64,000 nt of DNA, taken from positions 8,750,025 to 8,814,024 of the forward strand of contig CP137683.1 in the NCBI GenBank assembly GCA_037976565.1, written 5' to 3'. Of the stretch, positions 45,010 to 55,520 are shown one piece after another. A model generated the notes under the pieces. It saw only the letters and a list, made by a program, of their open reading frames with translations. It was not told the DNA's origin and ran no database searches. This stretch comes from Mesocentrotus franciscanus (Eukaryota; Echinodermata; Echinoidea; Camarodonta; Strongylocentrotidae). Position 1 is the stretch's first letter. Each line of letters opens with the position of its first letter. Made by a program: the position numbers and the translations under genes.

Positions 45010-45290
45010 AACCCTTTTACCGAATGGTTGTACGTTTTGTGCTGCACAAAGATTCAATCAGTTTAATTTTGGCCATTACAAGTAGTGGGTTATTGATGTA
45101 GAAAAATGCTCATGTACCTGTTACAGCTCATTTTATATATGCTATTACCAAAGAAAAAAATATGTCAGTCAGTCACTCAAAAGTGTCTGACAGTGAAGTC
45201 TAGAAGGTAAACGGGTTTCCTTGCATAATTCGAATACTATGACACTGCTAATGTTCAAATTTCACAGATAGGACATACATGACATACTCC
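45010..45290 (+). repeat. Dispersed repeat, copy 2
   Basis: Direct counterpart of 16165-16435, with shared words in the same order and similar length. Confidence 0.8.
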
Positions 45291-45350
45291 TAATTCCTAC
45301 AAAGTTCTACAGAATTTGATGTTGGCTGCAAGGATGTGTACAACTGTTTA

Positions 45351-46114
45351 AAGTTATGGTCACAACTCAGAGCGGCGACCGACCGATTTGTAGCCTGCTC
45401 GGTCGCCGCTGGAATTTAGGCATCGCCCAACACTTTTTGGAGAAGTCGAGCAGGCTATAGAGCCCCAGCGATGCCTGGGCGGTGCCCTGTCGTTTTCCCG
45501 TTGGTAGCCGGTCGATTTTAGGTCAAAACTGGGCGAAACCGGGGAGCTTCTCCGCGCGGCGTCCCGGCAGTGACCGACTGATGACCCACCGATTCCCGGG
45601 CGGTCTCGAACCCACCGGCCACCAGCTGATTTTAAAGAAATTGAAGAATTCGAGCAGGCTGTAGAACCCAAGCGATGCCTGGGCGGTGCCATGTCGCTTT
45701 CCCGTTGGTCGCAGGTCGATTTTAGGTCAAAAATTGGCGAAATCGGGGAGCTTCTCCGCGCGGCGTTCCGGCAGTGATCGACTGATCTCCCAGCGGGAAC
45801 CGGGCGGCGACCGCTCGTCAGCCTTTGACCTAGCGGTTTCGATTTTTGACCTAAATCGCTCGACGACGGACGCTCGATTAGGTCGGTGCCCAGGCGGCGA
45901 ACGCCCGGGCACCGAGCGTATTTTGGGCGGCGAGTGAAAGTGAGCAGGCGCCGCCCGATTTTTAACCCCGCGCTAAAACTCCAGCGGCGACCGAGCGATG
46001 CCCTAAAAACAAGCGGTGCCCGGCCGGCCGCCGCTCGGTGCCCTTGTGAAATTGGCTAAAAACTCGCCGCCCGGCCGCCGAGCAGGCTACTTTTTGGGGT
46101 TGTGACCATAACTT
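45351..46114. mobile_element. GC-rich TIR element, TA target duplication
   Basis: The 764-bp element is bounded by AAGTTATGGTCACAAC and its perfect inverse GTTGTGACCATAACTT, with TA on both outer sides (45349-45350, 46115-46116). The interior is about 60% GC and made of recurring GGCGACCG, GAGCAGGCT and TTTAGGTCAAAA words in both orientations. Two long subrepeats, near 45480 and 45680, share 'gatgcctgggcggtgcc' and 'tctccgcgcggcg'. No transposase; a non-autonomous DNA transposon. Confidence 0.85.
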
Positions 46115-46119
46115 TAGTG

Positions 46120-46520
46120 TCCCATATATATATTCGAGGCGCGGACGCGTCGGAGGACACCATGCAGGACGTCGGGCAGAGCCCGCCCGAGTATTGCCCG
46201 AGTGTTAGGCGGTCACCGACAGACCTATTGATCGTCGACCGAAACTCGGTGTTCAAAGGGCACCCACGAGCCCCGCGTCCAATGTGTGACAGGGTAGATT
46301 TCAAGCGAAAAATTCGCTCGACTCCCCGGCACGTTTGAAATTCGGCGACTTTCTTGCGATCCACAAATTCGGCCGGAGACCGTTGGATATGTGACGCAGG
46401 CATAATGAACACGAGGATCATGACGATGGTGATACTTTCAAGTCGAACTACCCCCTCTTCGCCTGCTATTTTAGTGGACCTATTTGAAAACCAATTTCTG
46501 TTGAAAGGGCTCATCCACCC
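46120..46520. other. GC-rich, CpG-rich stretch of unknown nature
   Basis: Base composition is well above the AT-rich flanks. Open frames exist on both strands (78 codons plus strand from 46102; 152 codons minus strand). The minus frame has a hydrophobic start MILVFIMPASHI but no family I recognise. It abuts the TIR element and may belong to an older element of the same kind. Confidence 0.4.
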
Positions 46521-46779
46521 AATTTGTTGGAAATAAATAAATAAACATTAATTTCATTCTTTTGAAGAGTGTATATTCATTATATTGTAAGACGTGGGTA
46601 TTAATGCATATTATATCGGATACAAAGTCGAATTGTACTTGTTAAAAATTGTTTCTCAATTATATTAAAGATACTTAAGGAGCTGGAACTACAATACCAT
46701 GATTCAACGAATTTATTAAAAAGGCCTCGAATGAAACTTTTGGATGAATTTCATTTTTATTTTCCTTAAACCTGAATGT

Positions 46780-47210
46780 TATTTGTTTGATTGATTGATT
46801 AATTGGTTGGTAGATTGATTGAATTTTTCGTGTCATTGATTGATTAGGTGGCTCGTTGGTTGTTGTTTTGACTGACTGACTGATTAATCGGTTAAAAAAT
46901 TGCTTGGTTGGTTGATTTTGTTATTGATAAGTTGTTTTTTATTTTATCGATTGAATTTTCGATTGATTGGTTAATTGTTGTGGGGTTCTTTAGTAACTGA
47001 TTGATTACTTGTTTGATTGATTGAATTTTGAATGAATGAATAGATGATCGGTTGGTTCGGTGGTTTGGATGATTTCTTTATTGGTTGATCGATTGATTGA
47101 TAGATTAAATATCCGATTGATTGGTTTGTTGGTAATTTTTATGTTGGTCGATTTTTGTTTTGTAATGGATTGAATGTTTGTTTTATATATAGATTGAATT
47201 TTCGATTTCT
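46780..47210. repeat. GATT-rich degenerate repeat, copy 1
   Basis: Irregular TTGATTGATTGG words with landmarks 'ggtggctcgttggttgttgtttt', 'gactgactgactg' and 'ggttgattttgttattgat'. The same landmarks in the same order occur at 57030-57200. Confidence 0.8.
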
Positions 47211-47382
47211 CCTCATCTTTAGGAAACATCAGTATGGTGTTGTCTTGTCAATATCCAGGGCTATATTATTACAGTGGAATTGAGTCGGGTTGAGGCTTAG
47301 GAAAGGGGGGGGGGCATTTTGGGTTTACTTTGATAAGCGGTATGACCTTGGGTATCAAACGCTAATCCTAATGTTTTTGTTA

Positions 47383-47802
47383 TCATATTATTGGGTTTTT
47401 CCATGTTCTGTGAAAATACATAACAACCGCAGCTAAACGGCAAGGACAGCACATGCTACTTATACACCGTTTCAGCTTATTTATAACCCTTTGTCCCGAC
47501 GATTTTTTTTTTTTGGTAATCAAAGGCTCTTTGTGTGTTTCAATGAATGGAGGCAGTATTGCCACATCATTCCATTTATCATAGGCATCTTTATGTTTGA
47601 ATGTTTGTGGGTTTTCCCACCGTATATTCAAGGCAGAGTCGATGCATCCGGGTATATTAAAAACATGGTTACATACATGCAACGAGGGTTGTAGAATGCT
47701 TGACCTCTTTATCCTGTCAGAATCAGAAAAATATATATTTGCTGTATTCAGCGCTTTGTCTTCTCTGTAAAAGAATTTTAAAAATTGAATATAAAATAAC
47801 AA
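47383..47802 (-). CDS. Unassigned 139-codon open frame, possible exon
   Basis: The frame has mixed, non-repetitive composition with IPGCIDSALNIRWENPQTF, then KWNDVAILPPFIETHKEP and a basic/Cys end KRCISSMCCPCRLAAVVM. A possible acceptor (TCTGACAG) lies inside, before DRIKRSS. I do not recognise a family, and the flanks are repeats, so it may be an exon, a transposon relic or chance. Confidence 0.22.
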   Translation of the reverse strand: MLFYIQFLKFFYREDKALNTANIYFSDSDRIKRSSILQPSLHVCNHVFNIPGCIDSALNIRWENPQTFKHKDAYDKWNDVAILPPFIETHKEPLITKKKKSSGQRVINKLKRCISSMCCPCRLAAVVMYFHRTWKNPII

Positions 47803-48429
47803 GGGGGGCGTTTAACAAGTTTAACAACAAATGTTAATCATCACGCGATAACACTATAGGCAATCATGGTGGCCATAAATGTATTTGTTTTGAAAACAAT
47901 TACCACCCGGCATGTCATGGCTTAACTTTGTTAACTAGGTTACAATCAAGTTTTAGTGTAAATTAATTAGTTCGAATACCTTTTACACTCCATGGCACAT
48001 ATCTTCTTATGGATTTCAATTTATTGATATGGTATTTTGTTTGCTGTAAAATACGGACAAATCAATCTGTGTACTTTTGTGATTCTTGTGTTCTTAAAAT
48101 TCAACGCATTAATTTCACTTAAAACGTACTTAATGTAAACTTGATCAATACGCAATTAATCCTTGTCGATGTAGAATTACTTAATCGAGTGCATTTATCG
48201 AGAAAGAAAATGTGTATCTTCCATGTTAGATTCAAAGAAAATCGTATTTTAATCTCTACTGAACTTAATTATTCAAACAAATATAAATTATGATTTGTTA
48301 TTATTTGATTTTGTCCATTGTTTGTTTAAGGCCCAATCTGCAGCGAAATGATATAAAAATGTTAACGATGAACAGTGGAAAGCGTATTGAAACAGCTGTA
48401 CCTAAGTTTTAGATCTTACTAATAACTTT

Positions 48430-48970
48430 CCAATGTTCTCATGACGTGGCTACGTCTTTTCTGCAACAGTGACTTATAAAATATGAACCGGTGAGAAATC
48501 TTAAGTCACTACCGAAAGATATGTATGTTAATGTGGTCAAAACAAAGTCTTCTGGTGAACGGGGTTTTGAGCATTCTGCCCCTGAGCTATGGAATAGTAT
48601 CCTACATAATGTAAGGTTAAAGACAGTAGAATAATTCAAAACTGCTCTTACAATATATTTATTCATGTGATTAATAGATGTTTGTACTCTTAGTCAAACA
48701 CATTTTCCGTTTGTCTCGTATCCTAATACCACATTTCATAGCAACACAAATGTTTTTTTTCCAATTTCTCCTATATTCCTGTACATTTTCGTTTAACTGA
48801 TTTTAGTTTTTGTGTTTTTACATTAATATTGCCCTTTGCTTGTTTTCAATTTGCTTACTTGTTCTCGTCATCTATCAATAATCTATTTTAGTTTGTATTC
48901 TTGTACCACAATATGTGTATTTTGTTCGAGAACGAAGTTTATTGAAGCAGAGATATTGAATAATAACAAT
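48430..48970 (+). mobile_element. LINE C-terminal fragment (CR1-like)
   Basis: A plus-strand frame reads HSAPELWNSILHNVRLKTVE followed by FKTALTIYLF, the xELWNxxP-type motif near the end of CR1/L2 ORF2, then AT-rich 3' UTR and an AATAACAATAAC tail. One stop interrupts it. Confidence 0.65.
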
Positions 48971-49144
48971 AACAATAACAAAAATAATAACTTAGGCTTT
49001 ATTCGATTACCAGAAACATAACAAAACATACCAATAATTTGACAATTTTGGAACATAAATAGCAATGACACCATGAATTCTTTAACCTCTTTGGATTGCC
49101 CACAAAACTTTTGTATAATATTTCTTTTATTTGACGGCTCTAGC

Positions 49145-49212
49145 TCTAACTACAACTACTACAACTTCTACTACAAGTATTATTTTACAATCAAGAACAA
49201 TACTACTCCTAG

Positions 49213-49254
<42 letters not shown>

Positions 49255-49285
49255 TACTACTACTGCTGCTACTACTACTATAAGT
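49145..49285. repeat. ACT/CTA trinucleotide microsatellite
   Basis: About 140 bp of CTACTACTA units with a few interruptions. Thr and Val homopolymer frames here are artefacts. Confidence 0.95.
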
Positions 49286-49457
49286 TGTTGTATGTATTGT
49301 GCAATTGCGAAAAATAGACAGTCATGTATAAACGGGTAATTGTTGACAGCTGGTCGCACCAGCAGTCCCTGTAAGGAGAGTCCCAAAAAGGCCAATCAAA
49401 TTGGTGTGCTGCTGCTCAGTTGGTTGTTATGTATCACTAATCTATTAAAAAAGACAA

Positions 49458-49660
49458 ACTTAAAGGGGAAGTTCAGCTAATATTAAGTTGATTTTAACAG
49501 AAGTAGGAAAAGTGAGAGGAACTGGTGAGTGAGAGTTTGAGCAAATTACGGATAGAAAATAAGAGAGTTATGAAATTTTGAAGTTGAAATCAATGAAACA
49601 CAAATTGGCAACTCTGTGACGAATCTTGCGGGCTCCCTTCCCATTTGCTCTGTACTAAAA
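49458..49660. repeat. MITE-like repeat related to 8691-9180
   Basis: 'aaaggggaagttcagctaatattaagttgattttaac' starts it and 'ttggcaactctgtgacg' occurs inside, as in the element next to the array. Confidence 0.5.
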
Positions 49661-49974
49661 CCAAACAAAATCAGATTTTAAAAAAGTTCTATCAAGAAAA
49701 TCTGCACTCATACATTCACTCTAAATATCATTATTGAAAATATGTTTCTATAGAAGCCCTGTATAGAGAATTATCTAGTCCGTGCTCTGGTCATTGCTGG
49801 TAAATTACCAAGTCCACGAATATGATGAAATCAACAGCGAAGAATAGGGAAATGTCCCATTTGGTATTTTTAGTAGTTTTTCAGTCTCATTGATTAGGCA
49901 ACAAGATATTGGCGCTTATAAATTCCTGACGAAACAAGGTATTGGGCTCTGGGAGATAATTGGCTCTCGTTTCT

Positions 49975-50097
49975 GATTGGTCGATCATACGACAGACGGA
50001 GTCTCTGATTGGCCCAATAAAGCTGACATTCCCAAAGCGTGGGTGTGGCACCATTAATTTGATGCCGTATAAAAATACGCGTCCACGTCCTAGACGC
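49975..50097 (+). promoter_or_regulatory. TATA/CCAAT core promoter
   Basis: TATAAAAATA at 50068-50077, about 30 bp before a likely start near 50098. Two GATTGG (inverted CCAAT) boxes lie at 49975 and 50007, and a CCCAAT at 50013. A GGGTGTGGC GC/CACCC-like word is at 50041. Together they make a conventional focused promoter directed to the right. Confidence 0.65.
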
Positions 50098-50269
50098 CAT
50101 TACTTCATCGCAGAGCAGACGTAGTGTCAAAAGGATCAATCCTTCAAATCGTGCAGAGCTTTTCAAGGAAACATTTGACATAAGCATTAAGCATTTATTT
50201 CTTTCATTTTGAAAAATAGAAGTCTTGATAGATTTCATTTGGCATCATCTGAGGCAAACTTCTGCACAG
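50098..50269 (+). other. Candidate non-coding first exon
   Basis: It starts about 30 bp after the TATA box and ends CTGCACAG followed by the perfect donor GTAAGAGT at 50270. No ATG occurs in it, so translation would begin in a later exon. The matching acceptor TTGCAACTTGTACAG is at 53840-53854, and a duplicate is at 55403-55417. Confidence 0.55.
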
Positions 50270-50619
50270 GTAAGAGTACATTTTCTTACTCAATATGTAA
50301 TACGGGGGCGGGTGCAGGATTTCGTAATAAAGAAAGAGGAGGAGGGCACACAATACCAGACAATTTATGTCAGAGAAAACTGGGGGCAGGGGGCATATTT
50401 ATTCGATGATATTTCACCTGTTCACCGTATATAGAAAGAAAAAATCTCGGACAAGCAACTAAAGGTCCATGAATATCCTCATATGATGATTTGACCATAT
50501 TCGGGCACTTTGCTGCCAGCATATCACCATATCGCTCGAATATAACTTTATTTGACTAGAATATTGCATTCCCCAATCAAATATAATTTGAAGTGTGACT
50601 TTAAGAAACTTTGATGTTC

Positions 50620-50950
50620 GTGTAACTTTGATTGTTTCTTCTTATGTATGTATTTATTATTGTTTTGCGTTTAAAAATGATTTTTGTATTACTGAATCAG
50701 TTTTTGTTATTGTTGTTGTTTTTTTCTCATAAAATATCAATTCATGATAATTACTTTTACAGGGGGGCATACACCCATCAAGCACTTTTTTTAGTCGGCC
50801 TTACTTCCCTCTCAATTTCATGTTTTTTGGTAATGTAATGTATTGTGCAAATTGATCTAATATATTAATATGTGAATATGTAAAAATGTATCATCATTGT
50901 AAGTATGAAAAATTGAAAGAGGAAAAATAAATGAATTGAATCGAATTGAA
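50620..50950 (+). mobile_element. LINE 3' UTR and tail
   Basis: AT-rich sequence ends with 'aaataaatgaattgaatcgaattgaat', a short tandem tail typical of non-LTR 3' ends, just before the Penelope-like insertion site. No coding part. Confidence 0.45.
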
Positions 50951-51091
50951 TTTCTAGTAGTTTTATAGTAGTTTTCAATTAGTATCATGGTGCTAAATAT
51001 ATTACTCATTGCGGATGTAGTATCGAAAATAATATCGCTAGTGATATTCGTTTGTCTCGCAATGTGGTCAATAAGGAATCTAAAAGATCTC

Positions 51092-51124
51092 GACGTTTCG
51101 TGCGCCGCTGCAACACTTCGTCAG
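51092..51124 (-). ncRNA. Hammerhead ribozyme-like motif in left arm
   Basis: Identical core on the minus strand (GACGTTTCG ... CTTCGTCAG on the plus strand), so the two ribozyme-like motifs in this element face opposite ways. Confidence 0.6.
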
Positions 51125-52112
51125 GTGATAAAAACTAATGTAAGCAAGGGTGCTTTATACTCTACGGGAGGAACGGCGCGACGGTCTATAATTCGATCGA
51201 TAATCGGAACAATAACGCACAAGGCCTATTGGCCGACGCACACGGTGCTCGACCAATAGGCCTTGTGCTCTGAAACAGATAATCTGCTTAAACACATGAA
51301 CAGCCTCGAACCAACCATCCAGTTCACATCAGAGATAGAATGTGAAGGGAAGATAGCATTCTTAGACACTTTAGTTCATAGACACGACAACCATAGGCTC
51401 TCCACCTCAGTCTATAGGAAGCCTACCCACACAGACCAGTACATAGCGTTTGACTCTCACCATCCCATATCGGTGAAGAGAGGTCTAGTGAAATGTCTAT
51501 TTGACAGAGCTTCACGCATAGTGACAAGTCCACAACAGCCATGCAAAGAACGAACCCGTGCCCGGCAGTGCCTTAAAAGGACGTCACATTACCTTAAAAG
51601 GATGTCACCGAGGCAGTCCACGTTCTCGTCGTGTAAAATCTAAAAGTCCCTAATTTCAACAGAGACAACGGGATCGATATCCCCGAATTTTGGATGCGTA
51701 CGATACGCCGCCATGACACTCCCCGTCCAGCCGGCCAGCACCGGTCGATTCCATTCAGCAGAGGGGCCGAGCCAGCGGCCCGTTGATTGGTTGAGCTCGC
51801 TATTGCTTCCGACCAGCAGGCGAGCCGAACCAGCGGCCTGCTGATTGGTCGAGCACCGTGTGCGTCGACCATTAGGCCATTTGCATAATTAGCCGAACCA
51901 GCGGCCTACTGATTGGTCGAGCACCGTGTGCGTCGACCATTAGACCATTTGCATAATCAGCCGAACCAGCGGCCTACTGATTGGTCGAGCACCGTGTGCG
52001 TCGGCCAATAGGCCTTGTGCGTTATTGTTCCGATTATCGATCGAATTATAGACCGTCGCGCCGGTCCTCCCGTAGAGTATAAAGCACCCTTGCTTACATT
52101 AGTTTTTATCAC

Positions 52113-52145
52113 CTGACGAAGTGTTGCAGCGGCGCACGAAACGTC
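52113..52145 (+). ncRNA. Hammerhead ribozyme-like motif in right arm
   Basis: CTGACGA, then a stem-loop (GTGTTGC AGCG GCGCAC, with one bulged T), then GAAAC-GTC. These are the conserved CUGANGA and GAAA core boxes around stem II of a minimal type I hammerhead, as known for Penelope-like terminal repeats. Stems I and III are short and I could not confirm them. Confidence 0.6.
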
Positions 52146-52229
52146 GAGATCTTTTAGATTCCTTATTGACCACATTGCGAGACAAACGAATATCACTAGC
52201 GATATTATTTTCGATAGTATCATGGTGTT

Positions 52230-55200
52230 TTATTTATATGATGCTCTTCCACACTAGCATGCTCTTCCACACTAACATATTCAAAATAATGAAAGGTTCA
52301 ACAAATGTGTCTTCACATCTCCTAGAACCCAACCTTTTCCTTTAAAATATTTTCTCTGTATGCCCCCACCCCAATTTTGTTTCCATCACTTTGCCAACAT
52401 TTCTACTTTCTTTAATTATCCTCCTATGAATGTAAGACGTGTTTTCTCAAATTGAATACGCATGGAGGGGGTTATGTATGAAGGTATACTAGTTGGTCTT
52501 AAAGGGGGCAAGGGCCAATATTCCCCCTCCCCCATTAACCTGCCACTGGAATATTTATTGTCAGAGTAAAAAATAGACGGGAAATTGGCTTTTGTAAGCA
52601 AATATCCACAATGTAATATAGTAGACCAACCAAACATAAGACTCTATAAAAAAAAAATCATGGTACTTTGGGGTAAAGCATGTTATCCATATCAAACTTG
52701 TTACAAAATACTCAGGAATAGGATAAGGGTGGATGCAACTCGCTTATTTAGTTAACTTTTAAAAAAAAATTGGCTCAAATTTGAAAGAATGTTAAAAATC
52801 ATGATTTTTATTTTGTTGACCAAATATGTATTATGATCGAGACTTTTCAATTGATCAAATTTTTTATTATGAGTTTAAAGTTATAAATCCGGTTAATATA
52901 CATTTGACTGTTGGTAATTACACATATATGTACGGCGCAAAAAAAAATAAAAGTGTGATTTACTCAGAATATGGGGAAATAATAATTACTATTTCAAAAC
53001 TAATATTACAACAAAATTTACACACCATAAATACGTCAACTTAAACACTTTTTCCAGTTTAAACATATGATATATGTTGTTATGCCACACACAGAAAAGA
53101 AAATATAAGAACAGATTTAATAACGGGATAGTTTCAGGCAGCAATTAAGGTCCATGAAGATCGTCATATGATGATATGACGAAATTCGGGCACCTCGCTG
53201 CCAGCATAGCACCATGAATCGCTGGAATATAACCTTATTTCTTATATTTCTATATCTATATGAAATTCGTACCACAACAAAGTGTCTTTTTCCCCTCGTT
53301 TGCTACATTTAATTAGCATCGTGATGTTTTATTTCTATGATGCACTTCAACACATTTCCTAGAAGTCAACCTCTCTTTAAAACGTTTTTCTTTGTATGTG
53401 CCTCCCCCTAATTCCGTTTCCACCATATTACTAACATTTGTTCTTCCTCTAATTATCCTCCTCTGAATGTAAGACGTGTTTTCCAAAATAACTAAGGCAT
53501 GTAGAGGGTATATACTAAGGAATACCATTTGTTTTGTATCAGGGGGCGAGGGCCAATTGTCGCCTCCCCCTCCCGCCACTTGGATATTTAATGTCAAAGT
53601 AAAAAAGAACACGGAACATGCAGATTGAAGATGATAGCGTAATTCACGGTGGTAATATCCTCAATGTATTCCATTGGCTTCTGTTAGCAAATTTCCACGA
53701 TATAATATAGTAGACCATCTAAACATAATACTCTTTATGCCCCCCGCCTCCCAATCCCAATTCCGTTTCCACCACTCTGTAAACATTTGTACTCCCTCTA
53801 ATCATCCTCCTATGAATGTAAGACCTGTTTTCTACGATTTTGCAACTTGTACAGATACAATATGTCTTCGAAACAGCCTGCATATCACAGGAGAGAGATG
53901 AAGCCCGAAGCAAGGGCTACAAAGCTGAAGGGATCAAGCCCGGTACTCCCGCAGCTGATCAGATGTCCTCAACTGCGAAGGCTCATGGTGGTGGAGTCCC
54001 AGCGGGAAGCAAGGTCTCTGATATGCAGTCCGCGGGGAGCAAGGGCCACCATTCTAGTGGCAGCGATGCGGACAAGAAGTAACCTTCTCTTTAAAATGTT
54101 TTCGTCTGTATACCCCCACCCAATTCCGTTTCCATTACTTTGCCAACATATTCTTTATGTAAGCAAATATCTACAATATAGACCAGCCAAAGATTAGACT
54201 CTAGAAAAAAGTCCATGGCACTTTGGGGGTAAAGCATGTTATACATGTTAAAAACTTTTACAAAATATTCAGGAATAACAAAAGGGTGGATACAACTCGC
54301 TTGTGTTTTTTATACTAAAATTGTAATTTTGCTCAAAATTTGAAAGAATGTTAAAAATCATGATTTTTAATTATGTTATTATTTATTATGAGTTTAAAGT
54401 TATAATTCCGGTTAATATACATTTCACGGTTGGTAATTACACATATATGTACGGCGCAATGAAAAATAAAAGTGGGATTTACTCAGAATATGGGGAAATA
54501 ATAATTACTATTTCAAAACTACTATTACAACAAAATTTACACACCATAAATACGTCAACTGAAACACTTTTTCCTGATTAAACATATGATATATGTTGTT
54601 ATGCCATACACAGAAAAGAAAAAAAATGAGAACAGATTTAATAACTAGATAGTTTCAAGCAGCAATTAAGGGCCATGATTATCCTCATATGATGATATGA
54701 CGATATCCGGGTACCTCGCTGCCAGCATATCATCATGAATCGCTTGAATATAACATTATATCTTATATTTTTATATCTATATGAAATTCGTACCTCAACA
54801 AAGTGTCTTTTTCCCCTCATTCACTACTTTGAATTAGTATCGTGATGTTTAATTTCTATGATGCTCTTCAACACTAACATATTAAAAACAATGAAAGGTC
54901 CAACAAAGTGTTTTCAAATTTCCTAGAAGTCAACCTTCTCTTTAAAATGTTTTTCTATGTATGCTCCCCTCTATCCATTTCCACCACTTTGCTATTAAAC
55001 ATTTGTTCTTCCTCTAATTATCCTCCTTTGAATGTAGGACGTGTTTTCTAAAAATGAATAACGCATGGAGAGGGGGTTATATATTAAGGTATAATATTTG
55101 GTTTTTAGCCGGGGGCGAGTGCCAATTGTACCCCTCTCCCTCCCAGTAATCTGCCACTAGGATATATATTGTCAAAGTAAAAAAAAAGGGACATGCAGAT

Positions 55201-55420
55201 TGAAGATGATAGCGAAATCCACAGCGGTTATATACTCTATGTACTCCATTGGCTTCTGTAAGTAAATTTCCACGATATAATATAGTAGACCAGCTAAACA
55301 TAATACTCTGCTCCTCCCCCCGATTCCGGTTCCACCACTCAGCCAACACTTTTACTTCCTCTAGTTATCCTCCTGTGAATGTAAGACGTGTTTTCTACAA
55401 TTTTGCAACTTGTACAGATG
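52230..55420 (+). repeat. Tandem duplication, period about 1.56 kb, in the small gene
   Basis: Exon 2 acceptors are 1563 bp apart (53854 and 55417). The upstream intron also matches: 'gtactttggggtaaagcatgttat' near 52660 and 54218, and 'ataatccggttaatatacattt'-like words near 52890 and 54400. A third, partial copy of the intron part begins near 50455, split by the Penelope-like insertion. 'gaatgtaagacgtgttttc' recurs at 52429, 53466, 55031 and 55378. Confidence 0.8.
53855..54082 (+). CDS. Candidate second exon, small hydrophilic protein (copy 1)
   Basis: The acceptor TTGTACAG ends at 53854. The first ATG at 53862 encodes MSSKQPAYH. That frame runs as a basic, unlikely peptide to 54197. Two bases shifted, the sequence reads GGGVPAGSKVSDMQSAGSKG and ends HHSSGSDADKK-stop at 54082, rich in Gly, Ser, Lys and Asp. 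Copy 2 at 55425 joins MSSGQPESQ directly to VPAGS in one frame, so copy 1 seems to carry a 2-nt insertion near 53880. Family unknown; the composition resembles disordered stress-type proteins, which is only an impression. Confidence 0.45.
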   Translation: MQYVFETACISQERDEARSKGYKAEGIKPGTPAADQMSSTAKAHGGGVPAGSKVSDMQSAGSKGHHSSGSDADKK

Positions 55421-55424
55421 CAAT

Positions 55425-55520
55425 ATGTCTTCGGGTCAGCCTGAATCACAGGTGATCGCTGGAGTCCCAGCGGGAAGCACGGTCTCTGGTATGCAGTCCG
55501 CGGGGAGCAAGGCCAACTAG
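55425..55520 (+). CDS. Candidate second exon, small hydrophilic protein (copy 2)
   Basis: A 31-codon frame that starts MSSGQPESQVIAGVPAGS and ends GSKAN-stop. After the stop, the codons SSGSDEDQK-stop still match the C-terminus of copy 1, so a point change truncated it. The acceptor TTGTACAG is conserved at 55410-55417; an upstream ATG at 55418 is followed by a stop after eight codons. A polyadenylation signal candidate AATAAA lies at 55873. It may be a pseudogenised duplicate. Confidence 0.4.
   Translation: MSSGQPESQVIAGVPAGSTVSGMQSAGSKAN

Larger units (their letters stand above)
50993..52214 (+). mobile_element. Penelope-like element, truncated, with inverted terminal copies
   Basis: Flanked by a 12-bp direct repeat 'agtatcatggtg' (50981-50992 and 52215-52226). 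Arms of about 240 bp (51020-51263 and 51975-52214) are inverted copies. Between them, a plus-strand frame from 51263 reads FTSEIECEGKIAFLDTLV, YRKPTHTDQYIAFDSHHP and KCLFDRASRI, the C-terminal end of Penelope-type reverse transcriptase. No GIY-YIG endonuclease follows. A 68-bp tandem repeat (51829, 51897, 51965) precedes the right arm. Confidence 0.82.

Noticed and set aside
46120..46460. Insulin/relaxin-like prepropeptide on the minus strand
   Set aside because: A hydrophobic start and a TCRGVERIF word suggested it, but the paired B-chain cysteines and the CC...C A-chain pattern are absent.
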